Assembly: GCA_021801765.1 (NCBI GenBank)
Contig: JAJYXO010000042.1
Span: forward strand, 1 to 32,233
Reading direction: 5' to 3'
Length of the DNA: 32,233 bases
From: Microcaldota archaeon
GTDB taxonomy: Archaea > Micrarchaeota > Micrarchaeia > Micrarchaeales > CABMGC01
This document shows, piece by piece, positions 22,738-31,411 of this stretch. The notes beneath the pieces were generated by a model. The model saw only the letters and a list, made by a program, of their open reading frames with translations. It did no database searches and was not told the DNA's origin. Every line of letters begins with the position of its first letter. Positions within the stretch are counted from its first letter, which is position 1. The translations under genes and the position numbers were made by a program.

Positions 22738-23445
22738 ATGGACAAACTTATCAAGTACAAAAAGAGCGTGATAGTTTCCTGTGACGTAAGGGCTATCGGC
22801 CATCTTAGGAAGCTTGTAGAGCAGACGTGCAACGTGCCAAAGGTAGGAGGATACAAGGTGGGCCCCATCCTCTCTATAAGATATGGCTTGCCGAAAGTGG
22901 TAAAAGAGATACGCAAACTCACTGATCTTCCAGTAATATACGATCATCAGAAGGGAGGGACTGATATACCTGCGCTAGGGAAAGAGTTCATAAGCGCGGT
23001 AAAAAGCTCAGGCGCCGATGCCCTGATACTCTTCCCGATGTCTGGCCCGGCCTCTGAAGAAACATGGATAAACGACGCAGAAGAAGCAGGCCTCAAGGTG
23101 ATAGTCGGCGGTGAGATGACCCATCCCAAATATAAAAGGAGCGAAGGCGGTTACATACACGACGATGCGCTTGATGAGATGTACTTGCTCGCAGCTGGCA
23201 TGGGTGTAAGGGATTTTGTGGTTCCTGGCAATAAATCTGATCGAATAAAGCATTACAAAGAACTCCTCAATAAAGCTGTAGGCAAGGAGATTGTATTTTA
23301 TTCCCCTGGATTTATACTACAGGGCGGATCTATAGCTGCAGCTGCAAAAGCAGCGGGCGAAAGATGGCATGCCATAGTCGGCAGGTATATCTACTCTGCA
23401 GAAAACATGCGCAAGGCGGCATCTGAGATAACAAGAAAACTTTGA
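22738..23445 (+). CDS. pyrF: Orotidine 5'-phosphate decarboxylase
   Basis: TIM-barrel enzyme converting OMP to UMP, the last step of de novo pyrimidine synthesis. The 235-residue product has Asp16 (VSCDVRA), Lys40 (GGYKVG), and the catalytic segment VIYDHQKGGTDIPA carrying Asp69, Lys72 and Asp76. This is the archaeal D-H-Q-K-x-G-x-D-I variant rather than the bacterial/eukaryotic D-x-K-x-x-D. Later strands (ADALILFPMSG, GLKVIVGGEMTHP, VRDFVVPGNK, ERWHAIVGRYIYSA) complete the barrel; GRYIY matches the phosphate-binding G-R segment. It is monocistronic, and the tRNA-Gly gene follows. Confidence 0.85.
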   Translation: MDKLIKYKKSVIVSCDVRAIGHLRKLVEQTCNVPKVGGYKVGPILSIRYGLPKVVKEIRKLTDLPVIYDHQKGGTDIPALGKEFISAVKSSGADALILFPMSGPASEETWINDAEEAGLKVIVGGEMTHPKYKRSEGGYIHDDALDEMYLLAAGMGVRDFVVPGNKSDRIKHYKELLNKAVGKEIVFYSPGFILQGGSIAAAAKAAGERWHAIVGRYIYSAENMRKAASEITRKL

Positions 23446-23533
23446 ACCTTGTCTTTCCGACGCAACTAAGCCGATAAACATGGAGCATCAAAAGGGCTAT
23501 ATTTGTTGTTCTGCTGTATAATAGCCGCATATT

Positions 23534-23606
23534 GCGAGCGTAGTCTAGCCTGGTAGGACTTTGGCTTGCCAAGTCAATGGCCCGGGTTCAAATCCCGGCG
23601 CTCGCA
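23534..23606 (+). tRNA. tRNA-Gly (anticodon GCC)
   Basis: A complete cloverleaf can be folded. The acceptor stem is GCGAGCG/CGCTCGC with discriminator A (23606). The D arm is at 23543-23559. The anticodon stem TTGGC/GTCAA (23561-23565, 23573-23577) includes one G-T pair around loop TTGCCAA with GCC at 23568-23570. The variable loop is TGGC. The T arm is CCGGG-TTCAAAT-CCCGG (23582-23598). No intron and no encoded CCA. A TATA-like GCTATATTTG (about 23496-23505) lies at suitable distance. Confidence 0.96.
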
Positions 23607-23624
23607 TTTCATTACAGTAGCATA

Positions 23625-24275
23625 TCAAGCCTTTTTCGCGTGTACATACATGTACTTGAAAAGCCTGCCTACTGCATCCCACTCTTCTGCATAATTTACA
23701 ATTGAAAATCCACAGCGTTGCATGCTAGATTCAACTGCATTACGGGTGTGGTAGTTCACATTTATCTTTCCACCTTCATGTGCCTCCTCTACAACTTCTT
23801 TCTGCTCTTCTGCTGCTCTTGTAGTTATAAATACGGCGCCGCTCTTGGCAAGAACGCGGGCAAATTCTCCAAATACCTTATCGAGCTCGCTTTCCATTAT
23901 ATGTATAAGCACGCCTCCTGCGCACAAGATGCCATCGAAAGTGCCTTCTTTAAATTCTAATTTGCGTATGTCCATCCGGCGAAAGTTGACACTGGGAGCT
24001 TTCTCCCTAGCAATCTTCAGCATGTCCTCCGAATAATCTACGCCTATCACATTAAATCCTTCCCTTAGCAGATAGCTTTCTGCAATGCCGGTACCGCAGC
24101 CTGCGTCAAGTACGATTCCGTTCTTCGGCAGCATAGTGTAAAATCTGTTATAGCAATTGTCGATGAACTTCCTGTTATCCTCATCCATTCTCACGTTGCT
24201 CCAAAGCATATCATAATCCGTAGCAACCTTGCTGCTGAAGTAATGGCGTTCCGGATCTTCCTGTACGATTCCCAT
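23625..24275 (-). CDS. Class I SAM-dependent methyltransferase
   Basis: Rossmann-fold methyltransferase of 216 residues. Motif I is VLDAGCGTG (55-63), with the acidic end of strand 2 in NVIGVDYSEDML. Motif II/III segments are NFRRMDIRKLEF and FDGILCAGGVLIHI. It resembles the UbiE/ubiquinone-type Methyltransf_11 group; the substrate is not predictable. The C-terminus (FKYMYVHAKKA) stops 18 bases from the tRNA gene on the other strand. It has its own AT-rich promoter (about 24308-24316) and lies 50 bases downstream of the site-2 protease gene. Confidence 0.85.
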   Translation of the reverse strand: MGIVQEDPERHYFSSKVATDYDMLWSNVRMDEDNRKFIDNCYNRFYTMLPKNGIVLDAGCGTGIAESYLLREGFNVIGVDYSEDMLKIAREKAPSVNFRRMDIRKLEFKEGTFDGILCAGGVLIHIMESELDKVFGEFARVLAKSGAVFITTRAAEEQKEVVEEAHEGGKINVNYHTRNAVESSMQRCGFSIVNYAEEWDAVGRLFKYMYVHAKKA

Positions 24276-24286
24276 ATAAACACAAT

Positions 24287-24305
24287 CTACTTTTAGCGCA
24301 AGTAG
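24287..24305. other. Small inverted repeat in methyltransferase leader
   Basis: CTACTT and AAGTAG form a 6-bp inverted repeat around a seven-base loop between the probable TATA and the methyltransferase ATG. It could be an operator or a small RNA hairpin. Confidence 0.25.
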
Positions 24306-24325
24306 AATTTATTAATATACATAGT

Positions 24326-25426
24326 TCACAAACCCGTACCGTGAGCTGAATGCCTGCCTTTCTTGGCCTTGCTCATCGTGTGCAGCGTTATGAGCGCCTG
24401 GAGCCTCTGGCTGGTTATAATTCCAATAGGTTTGCCTCCCCTTACAAGTATGCCTATGCCTGTTTCGCCAAGCTGCACTATTGCATCTATCACATTAGTA
24501 TTCGCAGGCAGGTTCGGCACGTTAACTGTAAGACCCTGCGCATAATCTGCAACAGCAGCTCTCCTCCTGAAGATATCTACAAGTGCGTAGCCGTCGCCTC
24601 CCTTTGTTATTATTATATGCTCCTTGCTACTCTTGAATAGCCTGTAAAGCTCCTCAATACTGGCGCCAGGGTCCACAAGCACAAAATCCTTTGCAGCAGC
24701 ACTAATCACTGTAAGCCCCTTGGTATCCCTCCTGAGTATGGCGCGCTCCCTCTCCGCCTGCGTGCCGCCATATAACCAGAATGCTATGAACAGCGTGATC
24801 AAGAAGTCAACTTCTTTCACTATAAAATTGGCATTGATTTCTATTATGTAAGCCAATGTCCCTACAACTATCAAAGCTATAATGTACTTGCTGATCCTGG
24901 CTGTTAGCATTGTAGCGTCAAATTCTCCGCGCTTTTCCCTCAGGTAGCTCATCATCACTCTTCCTCCGTCCATTGGGAATGCCGGAAGCATGTTGAAGAG
25001 CCCAAGGAACATATTCAGTATGAACATCAGCTGCATTGCAAAAGTTATGATTCCCATGGGTGATATCACTGCAAGAATTCCAAAGATGCCTCCAAGAAAG
25101 AGGCTCATGACAGGGCCTGCGATTGAGAGGTTGAACTCTATGTCCGGCCTTATCCTTACGCTGTCTATCATAGAGAGACCTCCTATTGGAAGTAATATTA
25201 TCTCCTTAACTTTTACCTTGTTTCTTATCGCAGTGACTGAATGCGCCAGCTCGTGCAGGAAGACGCATGTGAAGAGAAGCACTATCCCAAGGAATCCTAA
25301 TATATAGATGGACTCTAGGGTGAACAAGAAGAGAAAGAGGGGCAACAGCAGTAGAATCACGAAAGTCCAATGGAGGCTTATCCTTATACCAAATACACTG
25401 CCTATCCCTACAGATCCAGAAGCCAT
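24326..25426 (-). CDS. Site-2 protease family (M50) intramembrane metalloprotease
   Basis: Multi-pass membrane metalloprotease, 366 residues, that cleaves substrates within the membrane. Zinc ligands are in HELAH (58-62) and in NMLPAFPMDGGRV (145-157, Asp153). The N-terminal helix begins ISLHWTFV and there are about six membrane segments. After the last membrane helix (LFIAFWLYGGTQ, about 210-225) comes a cytoplasmic domain of some 140 residues resembling a pair of CBS motifs (FVLVDPGASIEELYRLFKSS, HIIITKGGDGYALVD, TNVIDAIVQLGETGIGILVR). CBS pairs usually bind adenosine nucleotides and may gate the protease. Its natural substrate is unknown. Confidence 0.9.
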   Translation of the reverse strand: MASGSVGIGSVFGIRISLHWTFVILLLLPLFLFLFTLESIYILGFLGIVLLFTCVFLHELAHSVTAIRNKVKVKEIILLPIGGLSMIDSVRIRPDIEFNLSIAGPVMSLFLGGIFGILAVISPMGIITFAMQLMFILNMFLGLFNMLPAFPMDGGRVMMSYLREKRGEFDATMLTARISKYIIALIVVGTLAYIIEINANFIVKEVDFLITLFIAFWLYGGTQAERERAILRRDTKGLTVISAAAKDFVLVDPGASIEELYRLFKSSKEHIIITKGGDGYALVDIFRRRAAVADYAQGLTVNVPNLPANTNVIDAIVQLGETGIGILVRGGKPIGIITSQRLQALITLHTMSKAKKGRHSAHGTGL

Positions 25427-25490
25427 TCCACCATCGATTCATAAGTCATACCGTATCAATGGTTATTAATCTTTAGGTGATTCTTCATTT

Positions 25491-26219
25491 ATGATAAAGT
25501 TCATCAAAGGCACGCCTGCAGTGTTCGTGGAGCCAGAGAATGCGTTAGTAGTTGGAGATATGCATCTTGGCAAGGAGCTAGCCATGCGCAATTCTGGGAT
25601 ATACTTCGCAGACGCTGCAAAGTCCATAGCCACAGAGCTACTAAAGATATACGAAAATTCCAATGCTTCGAGGCTCATCCTTCTGGGTGATGTGAAAGAA
25701 AGCATAGCGTATCCTCCTACGGAGGAACGCAGGTCCATACTTGATTTCTTTCATCTGCTTGGGGACATCCGCATAAGCATAGCAAAAGGAAACCATGATG
25801 CGCACCTTGCCGAGGTTCTCCATGATCTTGGCATAGATGCCGAGGTAAAACATGAGATAAACCTAAGGCAGGCATCCCTGATGCACGGCAATTCCATGCC
25901 TTCCGAAGAGGCCCTTGGCAAAAGGCATGTGATAATGGCGCACGGACACGCCGTGGTGCGCGGAGTAGATTCTGATAAAAAGATATGGATTGTCGCAGGT
26001 CCTGGAAAGGGAAGCAAAAGGTACGGCGTAAGGAAGAATTCAAAGCTTGTCATCGCACCGGCATTCAGCAGGCTGATAGGCGGCACGAGGCTTAGCCAAA
26101 GCCTTAAGCAGTTTATACCTGCATTCAGGAACGACCTTTTCGACTTCAAAAGCTCCATTGTCTACGATCTGGAGAAGAAGCTGCTCGGGAAAGCCGATGA
26201 CATAGCTTCTGAGGATTAG
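25491..26219 (+). CDS. ICC-like metallophosphoesterase (COG1407)
   Basis: Calcineurin-fold phosphoesterase of 242 residues. Metal-binding motifs are GDMHLG (Asp23, His25), LGDVKES (Asp67), GNHD (101-103), MHG (His132) and AHGHAV (His151, His153). The archaeal COG1407/TIGR00024 family matches in length and motif order. It differs from Mre11 by its small size and the MHLGKE opening. Function is uncertain (nuclease or cyclic-nucleotide phosphodiesterase relatives). The ATG at 25491 follows GGTGA; the gene is divergent from the site-2 protease, 64 bases away. Confidence 0.82.
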   Translation: MIKFIKGTPAVFVEPENALVVGDMHLGKELAMRNSGIYFADAAKSIATELLKIYENSNASRLILLGDVKESIAYPPTEERRSILDFFHLLGDIRISIAKGNHDAHLAEVLHDLGIDAEVKHEINLRQASLMHGNSMPSEEALGKRHVIMAHGHAVVRGVDSDKKIWIVAGPGKGSKRYGVRKNSKLVIAPAFSRLIGGTRLSQSLKQFIPAFRNDLFDFKSSIVYDLEKKLLGKADDIASED

Positions 26220-26306
26220 CTTCAGCCTGACAAATGTAGAGCATATGTTGAAATATTCGGCTATCCCTCCGCACACACCTGCTACGATCCCCGAAGGGAG
26301 TGGGTT
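26220..26306 (-). pseudogene. PspC-domain gene remnant
   Basis: In the short convergent gap, the minus strand encodes GIVAGVCGGIAEYFNICSTF followed by VRLK, an excellent match to the PspC-domain core (G-V-C-G-G-x-A-E-Y-F-x-I-D-x-x-x-V-R-L). A TAA at 26307-26309 interrupts the frame just upstream. In another frame the preceding bases read RFIYAGVKP, reminiscent of the K-R-L-Y-R-S start of PspC proteins, so a frameshift is likely. Downstream, where the membrane helix should follow, the sequence is instead the antisense of the phosphoesterase end. This looks like a decayed, doubly truncated gene. Confidence 0.65.
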
Positions 26307-26342
26307 TTACACCAGCGTAGATAAACCTGCTACGGAGTTTGC

Positions 26343-26888
26343 TCAGCCTATGATCTTTAGTAGTTCGTTCAGCGCCACATGCAGCTCTGCCATATTGAAA
26401 TGGCCCATCCCCTGTTGCATAAGCACCTTCGCACCAAGCTTCTCCTTCAGTATTTCGCTCTGTCTGAGCGGCACGTAACCATCGTTGTCCGATGCTATGG
26501 CTACAAACCTTTTGCAGCGTGCATTTATCCTCTTCCAATCCACTGGCTCATCCAAGAAATTGGCAATCTGCTTTATACCCAAGTCTTCCGTGAACCCAGC
26601 GACTAGCACAGCGCCTCCTATTTTATCCTCATCTCCCAGACCCTGCATATAGCGCAGTATCGTTATGCATCCCAGACTATGGCCTACCATGAATGTCTCC
26701 GCATCAGGCCCGCCGACTGCCTTTCTTAATGTCTCCAGCCATGCAGCCAGCTTCGGATTCTCTGAATCAGGCATGCGCGGAACTACTGCTTCCATTCCAC
26801 GCTTTTCAAGCATCTCTTTGAGCCACGGAAACCAGTTTGAGCCCGGATCGCCTCCCCATCCGTGTATTATGAAGACCCTCTTGGCCAT
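26343..26888 (-). CDS. RBBP9/YdeN-like serine hydrolase
   Basis: Small alpha/beta hydrolase of 181 residues, similar to the RBBP9/COG3545 family of short esterases. The opening RVFIIHGWGGDPGSNWFPWL is the family oxyanion loop. The nucleophile is Ser71 in MVGHSLGC; the acid is in AIASDNDGYVP (Asp134 or Asp136); the base is His163 in MGHFN. The start at ATG 26886-26888 is preferred over a TTG 12 bases earlier. Substrate unknown; possibly an acyl ester or thioester. Confidence 0.85.
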   Translation of the reverse strand: MAKRVFIIHGWGGDPGSNWFPWLKEMLEKRGMEAVVPRMPDSENPKLAAWLETLRKAVGGPDAETFMVGHSLGCITILRYMQGLGDEDKIGGAVLVAGFTEDLGIKQIANFLDEPVDWKRINARCKRFVAIASDNDGYVPLRQSEILKEKLGAKVLMQQGMGHFNMAELHVALNELLKIIG

Positions 26889-27131
26889 GCATCTCAGCAA
26901 CTACTATATCCACTATCAATATAAAATGGCGCAGGGCGCTTGGGTTCTGCATAGCATCTTATGGCATATAATTGAAAAATTTAGATTTATGTAAATACCC
27001 TGTTGCAGTAGTATATTTAATGCTTTCAGTTTGATAGATAGTGGCTCAGGCCGCTACCATATATTGTGCTTATATTTTTGAAATACACAAGATATGGTGG
27101 TTTCCTGGCGTTTTGCTTAAATGGTGTTGTA

Positions 27132-29549
27132 ATGGCTGATGATGGGAAAAATGTTGTTTTAAAAGAGGAGGAGAAGGTACAGGAGCTTCATCAGGATGGC
27201 GTTGTGACCATCCCAAAGGAGACGTTTGATTTCTTTGGAAACGATGAGATACGCGCGAGGGTCTTCTATGAAAAATATGCCCTTAAAGATGAATCAGGCA
27301 AGATAATAGAAAAGACTCCAAAGGAAATGTGGCATAGAGTTGCAAAGGCGATAGCAGCTGTGGAGGCAGGGGCCAGGGTCGCAGAGTGGCAGGAGAAGTT
27401 TGAATGGCTGCTCAGCGATTTCAAATTCGTTCCAGGAGGCAGGATTATGTTTGGAGCAGGTCAGCCAAGGAGGTCAACGCTTCTGAACTGCTATGTGATA
27501 CCGATAAGGGAGGATTCCATCGAAGCCATATTCGACTGGTGCAAGGAAGCTGCCAGGACGTACAGCTTCGGAGGAGGCGTAGGTACAGACATAAGCATCC
27601 TGAGGCCAAAGGGCGCTCCGGTGAATAACTCTGCTGTTTATTCTACTGGATCTACATCTTTCATGAACATTTTCAGCGAGACGACGCACACGATAGGCCA
27701 GTCGGGAAGAAGGGGCGCTCTCATGATAACGATATCCGTGGATCATCCTGACATCATGAATTTCATCAATATAAAGAAAGATCTAAGCAACGTGAGGTAT
27801 GCAAACATCAGCGTGAGGGTCACAGATGAATTCATGCGCGCTGTAGAAGGGAACGGGGAATTCACGCTCAGATACGAGGGCGAAAGAGTTGGGCGATTCG
27901 AGAAGAAGGTCATGGCGCGGGATGTCTGGAGTGCGCTGGTCTCCTCTGCGAGAGATTGGGCGGAGCCTGGATTGATCTTCTGGGACGCTGTTAAGAAGTA
28001 TTCCCCTAGCGAGTACAACGGCATGGAGGTCGTCGGGACAAATCCATGCTCAGAACAGCCTCTGGACAAATACGGCGCATGCGATCTGGGAAATATAAAT
28101 CTCTCCGCGTTCGTACTTGGGCCTTTCACATCCAACGGAACCCTCGATTGGCAGAACCTAGAGAAGACCGTGCGCTACGGGGTAAGGTTCCTAGATGATG
28201 TGCTGGATTACAACGACCCAAGGCAGCCTCTCCAGCAACAGAGAGATGCAGCAAGGAACAGCAGGAGGATAGGCATAGGCGTAACCGGCCTCGCTGACAT
28301 GCTTATAAAGCTGGGCATGAAGTACGACACGGACGAGGCGCTAATGTTCGTAGATGAGCTCTTCGACAGGATAAAACAGATAGCGTACGATGAGAGCATA
28401 GAGATAGCCAAGGAGAAGGGGAGCTTCGGAAAGTTCGAGAGCGCGAAGCACCTCTCAATGCCTTTCATACAGGCATTGCCACAGGAGATAAAAGACAAGA
28501 TTTCAAAGTACGGCCTCAGAAATGTAGCTATACTCACAATACCTCCGGTAGGCAGCGGATCAGTGCTTGCAGGCACATCAAGTGGCATAGAGCCTGTCTT
28601 CGCATTTGAATATACCCGGAGATCAGAATCATTAAGTCAGGAATACTTCAAAGTATATCATCCTCTGGTGCTTGATTACATAAAGAGGTCCGGCCTGGCC
28701 GAAGGTGCAAAACTCCCAGATTACTTTATACCTGCGCATAAAATCAACGCAGAATTCAGGGTTAAGATGCAAGGCACAATACAGAAGCACATAGACAGCG
28801 CAATATCCTCTACTGTGAATCTCCCAAGCGATACAACTGTCGAGAGGGTAGAGCAGATTTACATGCAGGCATGGAAAGCAGGATGCAAAGGCATAACTGT
28901 ATATAGGGAGGGATCTAGGGAAGGAATCCTTATAACCAACGAAGAGACTGAGAAGGAGACAAAGGACAAAGTTGGGAATGTACCTTCAGTAACTCCTGCT
29001 ATAGCAGAGTCTTGGGAACGCCCTTATACAATGTCAGGGCAAACGATAAAGATAAATACCCCACAAGGGGCGCTATACGTCACTGCCAACGCGGAGGAAG
29101 GCGATGGAGTTCGGGAGGTATTCATAAACCTCGGGAAGACAGGAAGCGACGAGAAGAGCTATACAGAGGCGATAGGCAGGCTGATAAGCAAGTACCTGCA
29201 GCTCGGAGGAGATGTTAAGGAAGTGATAAGCAGCCTGAAGGGAATCAGGGCTAACGTTTCAATATCCTGGGACAGAGGTATGAAAATATACAGCATACCT
29301 GACGCGATAGCGAAAGGGCTGGAGATCATGGCAGGCATAACCAAGCCTATGTTCACTTCAGACCTGCGCAAAAGCACAGCAGCGGATCCAAAGCTCGGCC
29401 GGCAGCTTCCTATAGGTGCTGAAGCTATAAAACCTGAGATGCCTGGCAACGAAGGGTTCGAAGCATGTGTGGCATGCGGCGAGAAAACAGCAGTACACGA
29501 GAATGGCTGCTACATTTGCAAGTCTTGTGGATATACTGTCTGCGATTGA
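27132..29549 (+). CDS. nrdJ: Adenosylcobalamin-dependent (class II) ribonucleotide reductase
   Basis: Makes deoxyribonucleotides from ribonucleotides using adenosylcobalamin as radical source. The 805-residue chain has an N-terminal domain (PKEMWHRVAKAIAAVE), the first redox Cys in TLLNCYVIPI (Cys120), GGVGTDISILRPKG, and the active-site NPCSE with Cys306 and Glu308. A TSCPD-like domain covers about 630-710 (IKINTPQGALYVTANAEEG). The C-terminus has a Cys cluster (CVACGE, CYICKSCG, CD) like the zinc-ribbon tail of class II enzymes. An in-frame GTG at 27066 would add 22 residues; ATG 27132 with GGTG upstream is preferred. The gene stands alone. Confidence 0.93.
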   Translation: MADDGKNVVLKEEEKVQELHQDGVVTIPKETFDFFGNDEIRARVFYEKYALKDESGKIIEKTPKEMWHRVAKAIAAVEAGARVAEWQEKFEWLLSDFKFVPGGRIMFGAGQPRRSTLLNCYVIPIREDSIEAIFDWCKEAARTYSFGGGVGTDISILRPKGAPVNNSAVYSTGSTSFMNIFSETTHTIGQSGRRGALMITISVDHPDIMNFINIKKDLSNVRYANISVRVTDEFMRAVEGNGEFTLRYEGERVGRFEKKVMARDVWSALVSSARDWAEPGLIFWDAVKKYSPSEYNGMEVVGTNPCSEQPLDKYGACDLGNINLSAFVLGPFTSNGTLDWQNLEKTVRYGVRFLDDVLDYNDPRQPLQQQRDAARNSRRIGIGVTGLADMLIKLGMKYDTDEALMFVDELFDRIKQIAYDESIEIAKEKGSFGKFESAKHLSMPFIQALPQEIKDKISKYGLRNVAILTIPPVGSGSVLAGTSSGIEPVFAFEYTRRSESLSQEYFKVYHPLVLDYIKRSGLAEGAKLPDYFIPAHKINAEFRVKMQGTIQKHIDSAISSTVNLPSDTTVERVEQIYMQAWKAGCKGITVYREGSREGILITNEETEKETKDKVGNVPSVTPAIAESWERPYTMSGQTIKINTPQGALYVTANAEEGDGVREVFINLGKTGSDEKSYTEAIGRLISKYLQLGGDVKEVISSLKGIRANVSISWDRGMKIYSIPDAIAKGLEIMAGITKPMFTSDLRKSTAADPKLGRQLPIGAEAIKPEMPGNEGFEACVACGEKTAVHENGCYICKSCGYTVCD

Positions 29550-29595
29550 CTAAGCTACGATTTGACTCGCAAAAATACTGACTAAATCTGCAGCA

Positions 29596-31335
29596 TTACG
29601 GCAGTATCGGCGCATTTTCCTCCTCAGTCTCTTCTCCTACTACCATTGCGCCTGGTATAGCAACCGGCGCTACTTCCTGCCCCCTTCTCTGCGCTTTGAG
29701 TTCATTGATCTCTGCCAGCCTTAGGAAATAATCGTCAAGCTCTCTTCCACGCTCCTCTCCTACCATGTTTGTAATATTCATCAGAGCTTCCTTCACCGTA
29801 TCCTCCATATCTAGCAGTCTTTGCAGTGAATCCTCTGCATCTGATAGGGCATCCTTTAGTGGCCTATAAATATTTGAGGCGTCAGAATCTAGATTATCAA
29901 CATTTACTGTATTGACTCTTCTCCCCAACAGTTTTGCTATTCCATTCTTACCGTCACTTATCATCGTATTGGTCTCTAAAAGCATCCTGCTGAGCAATAC
30001 CTTCTCTCCTGCAGTAACCTCCTCCATATCGCCGAATAGCTTTACTTCAAGGTGCAGTTTTATATTTGCCTTGTTTATCCCTTGCACCAGTTGGTCTATA
30101 TTCAATACTTCTCCTCCTACATCTATCCTCTTCTGTGTCGCAGGGTCAATATGCACCACTCCTCCGTGTCCCTTTGCATACCTTACCATCTCGCAAAGGC
30201 GCTCCACGTCATCTCTGTGTTCCTTTATTTTCTTAGTGAGTTCAGTGTGCATGACGGCCTGCGCAGCCTTCTCAGCGCTACTTTCACTTATACTCTTCGA
30301 AACTTTCCTCAATCCATAATCGCCCAAGCTCTGTGGCCTATCAATCTTCTCTTTCAAGAAATCGTAGCCTGCCTTTATCGCGCCTATTGTCTTATCCTTG
30401 TATACCACATCAAATGCCATCTTGTATAGAGTTACCTGCACAACTGCACTCTCCAGTTTTTTAAATTCTCCCACAAGCGCATCGATATCCAGCTTTTCCA
30501 CTCTCTTCACTACCGCCTCGTTTGCGGAATCCATATCCCTGCCTAACATTTCGCCTATCCCATATACCCCTTCCTTGAAAGCTGACGTAGAAGTAGCCCT
30601 TTCTTTTCTTATTGCAGATCTCCTCATGCTATCTGATAAGCTTTTCACTACATATGCCTGAGTCCCCACATCTCCAAATCTGTGTATCTCTCCCCTTGCT
30701 TCTTTCATTTTGTCAAGCAAATCCTGAAGGAAAACGCCTTCGGTAGCTGGTGTATATCCTGACAGGATTTTGCCTATCTCCTCTCTTGCCATGGCATCTC
30801 CATTTTCAGTGGCGTTCTCCAACTTCCTGTCAAAATCTAGCCTCAAAGCCCTTATTTCCTCTGCACTCTTTGTAGCTTCCAACCTCTTTTCCGCGGAGGT
30901 TATTGCATCCATGTACGCTTTAAGCTGGCGCTTATGCGGCAGGCTGCCTTCGCCTGCCATGGGAGTACTCTCAAATTCCATGGCCTTATTTATCAATTCT
31001 TTAACGCGTTGTGCAAACTCGGGATCTTTTGCGTCAATGGCCTTTATTTCTTCGCTATTTTCTCGATCATATTCTACATATCCCGAAGTAATGAATTTCA
31101 TAGCTCCCAGACACTCTTCTTTCAGTCTGCTCTGGGCCTCCTTATGCTCATAACCCATAGCTTCCTCCAGCCACATCAAGCCCCTCCTGAACTGCGTCTC
31201 AACTCCGGCTATCTGCCTGACCTCTGAAACTGCCTCCCTAGATAACTTATCTGCCTGATTTCTAACTAACCCTACGTTTGATAACCCATGGGATACGGAT
31301 CGCTTCGCGCTAGTAACAGATTCTTTGACTGCCAT
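29596..31335 (-). CDS. Large hypothetical helical/coiled-coil protein
   Basis: Not recognised. The 579-residue product is charged and almost wholly helical, with extended heptad-like stretches (for example TSAEKRLEATKSAEEIRALR and DALSDAEDSLQRLLDMED). There is no signal peptide, membrane helix or catalytic motif. The C-terminal tail is Pro/Glu-rich (ending EEENAPILP). The ATG at 31333-31335 follows a TATA box (31371-31380), with a leader of about 14 bases. It is monocistronic between RNR and purB. A structural or scaffolding role is possible but unsupported. Confidence 0.65.
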   Translation of the reverse strand: MAVKESVTSAKRSVSHGLSNVGLVRNQADKLSREAVSEVRQIAGVETQFRRGLMWLEEAMGYEHKEAQSRLKEECLGAMKFITSGYVEYDRENSEEIKAIDAKDPEFAQRVKELINKAMEFESTPMAGEGSLPHKRQLKAYMDAITSAEKRLEATKSAEEIRALRLDFDRKLENATENGDAMAREEIGKILSGYTPATEGVFLQDLLDKMKEARGEIHRFGDVGTQAYVVKSLSDSMRRSAIRKERATSTSAFKEGVYGIGEMLGRDMDSANEAVVKRVEKLDIDALVGEFKKLESAVVQVTLYKMAFDVVYKDKTIGAIKAGYDFLKEKIDRPQSLGDYGLRKVSKSISESSAEKAAQAVMHTELTKKIKEHRDDVERLCEMVRYAKGHGGVVHIDPATQKRIDVGGEVLNIDQLVQGINKANIKLHLEVKLFGDMEEVTAGEKVLLSRMLLETNTMISDGKNGIAKLLGRRVNTVNVDNLDSDASNIYRPLKDALSDAEDSLQRLLDMEDTVKEALMNITNMVGEERGRELDDYFLRLAEINELKAQRRGQEVAPVAIPGAMVVGEETEEENAPILP

Positions 31336-31370
31336 TCAATGTCCCTATTGTAGATATTACAACTTATGAT

Positions 31371-31380
31371 ATTTAAATAT
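31371..31380 (-). promoter_or_regulatory. TATA box for the 29596-31335 gene
   Basis: ATATTTAAAT on the minus strand is centred about 40 bases upstream of the ATG, giving an expected start near 31349. Confidence 0.45.
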
Positions 31381-31411
31381 ACATGGAAATGCTTTTAAAG
31401 GCGATTCCGAC

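Noticed and set aside
23491-23527. GGCTAT...ATAGCC inverted repeat before tRNA-Gly
   Set aside because: Six pairs around a 20-base loop overlapping the tRNA TATA region; likely chance.
26146-26538. 130-codon minus-strand frame across the convergent gap
   Set aside because: It overlaps the hydrolase and phosphoesterase ends in shadow frames; only the short PspC-like stretch in a different frame is meaningful.
27066-27131. N-terminal extension of RNR from a GTG
   Set aside because: The added segment is unlike family sequence, and an ATG with upstream GGTG starts the expected N-terminus.
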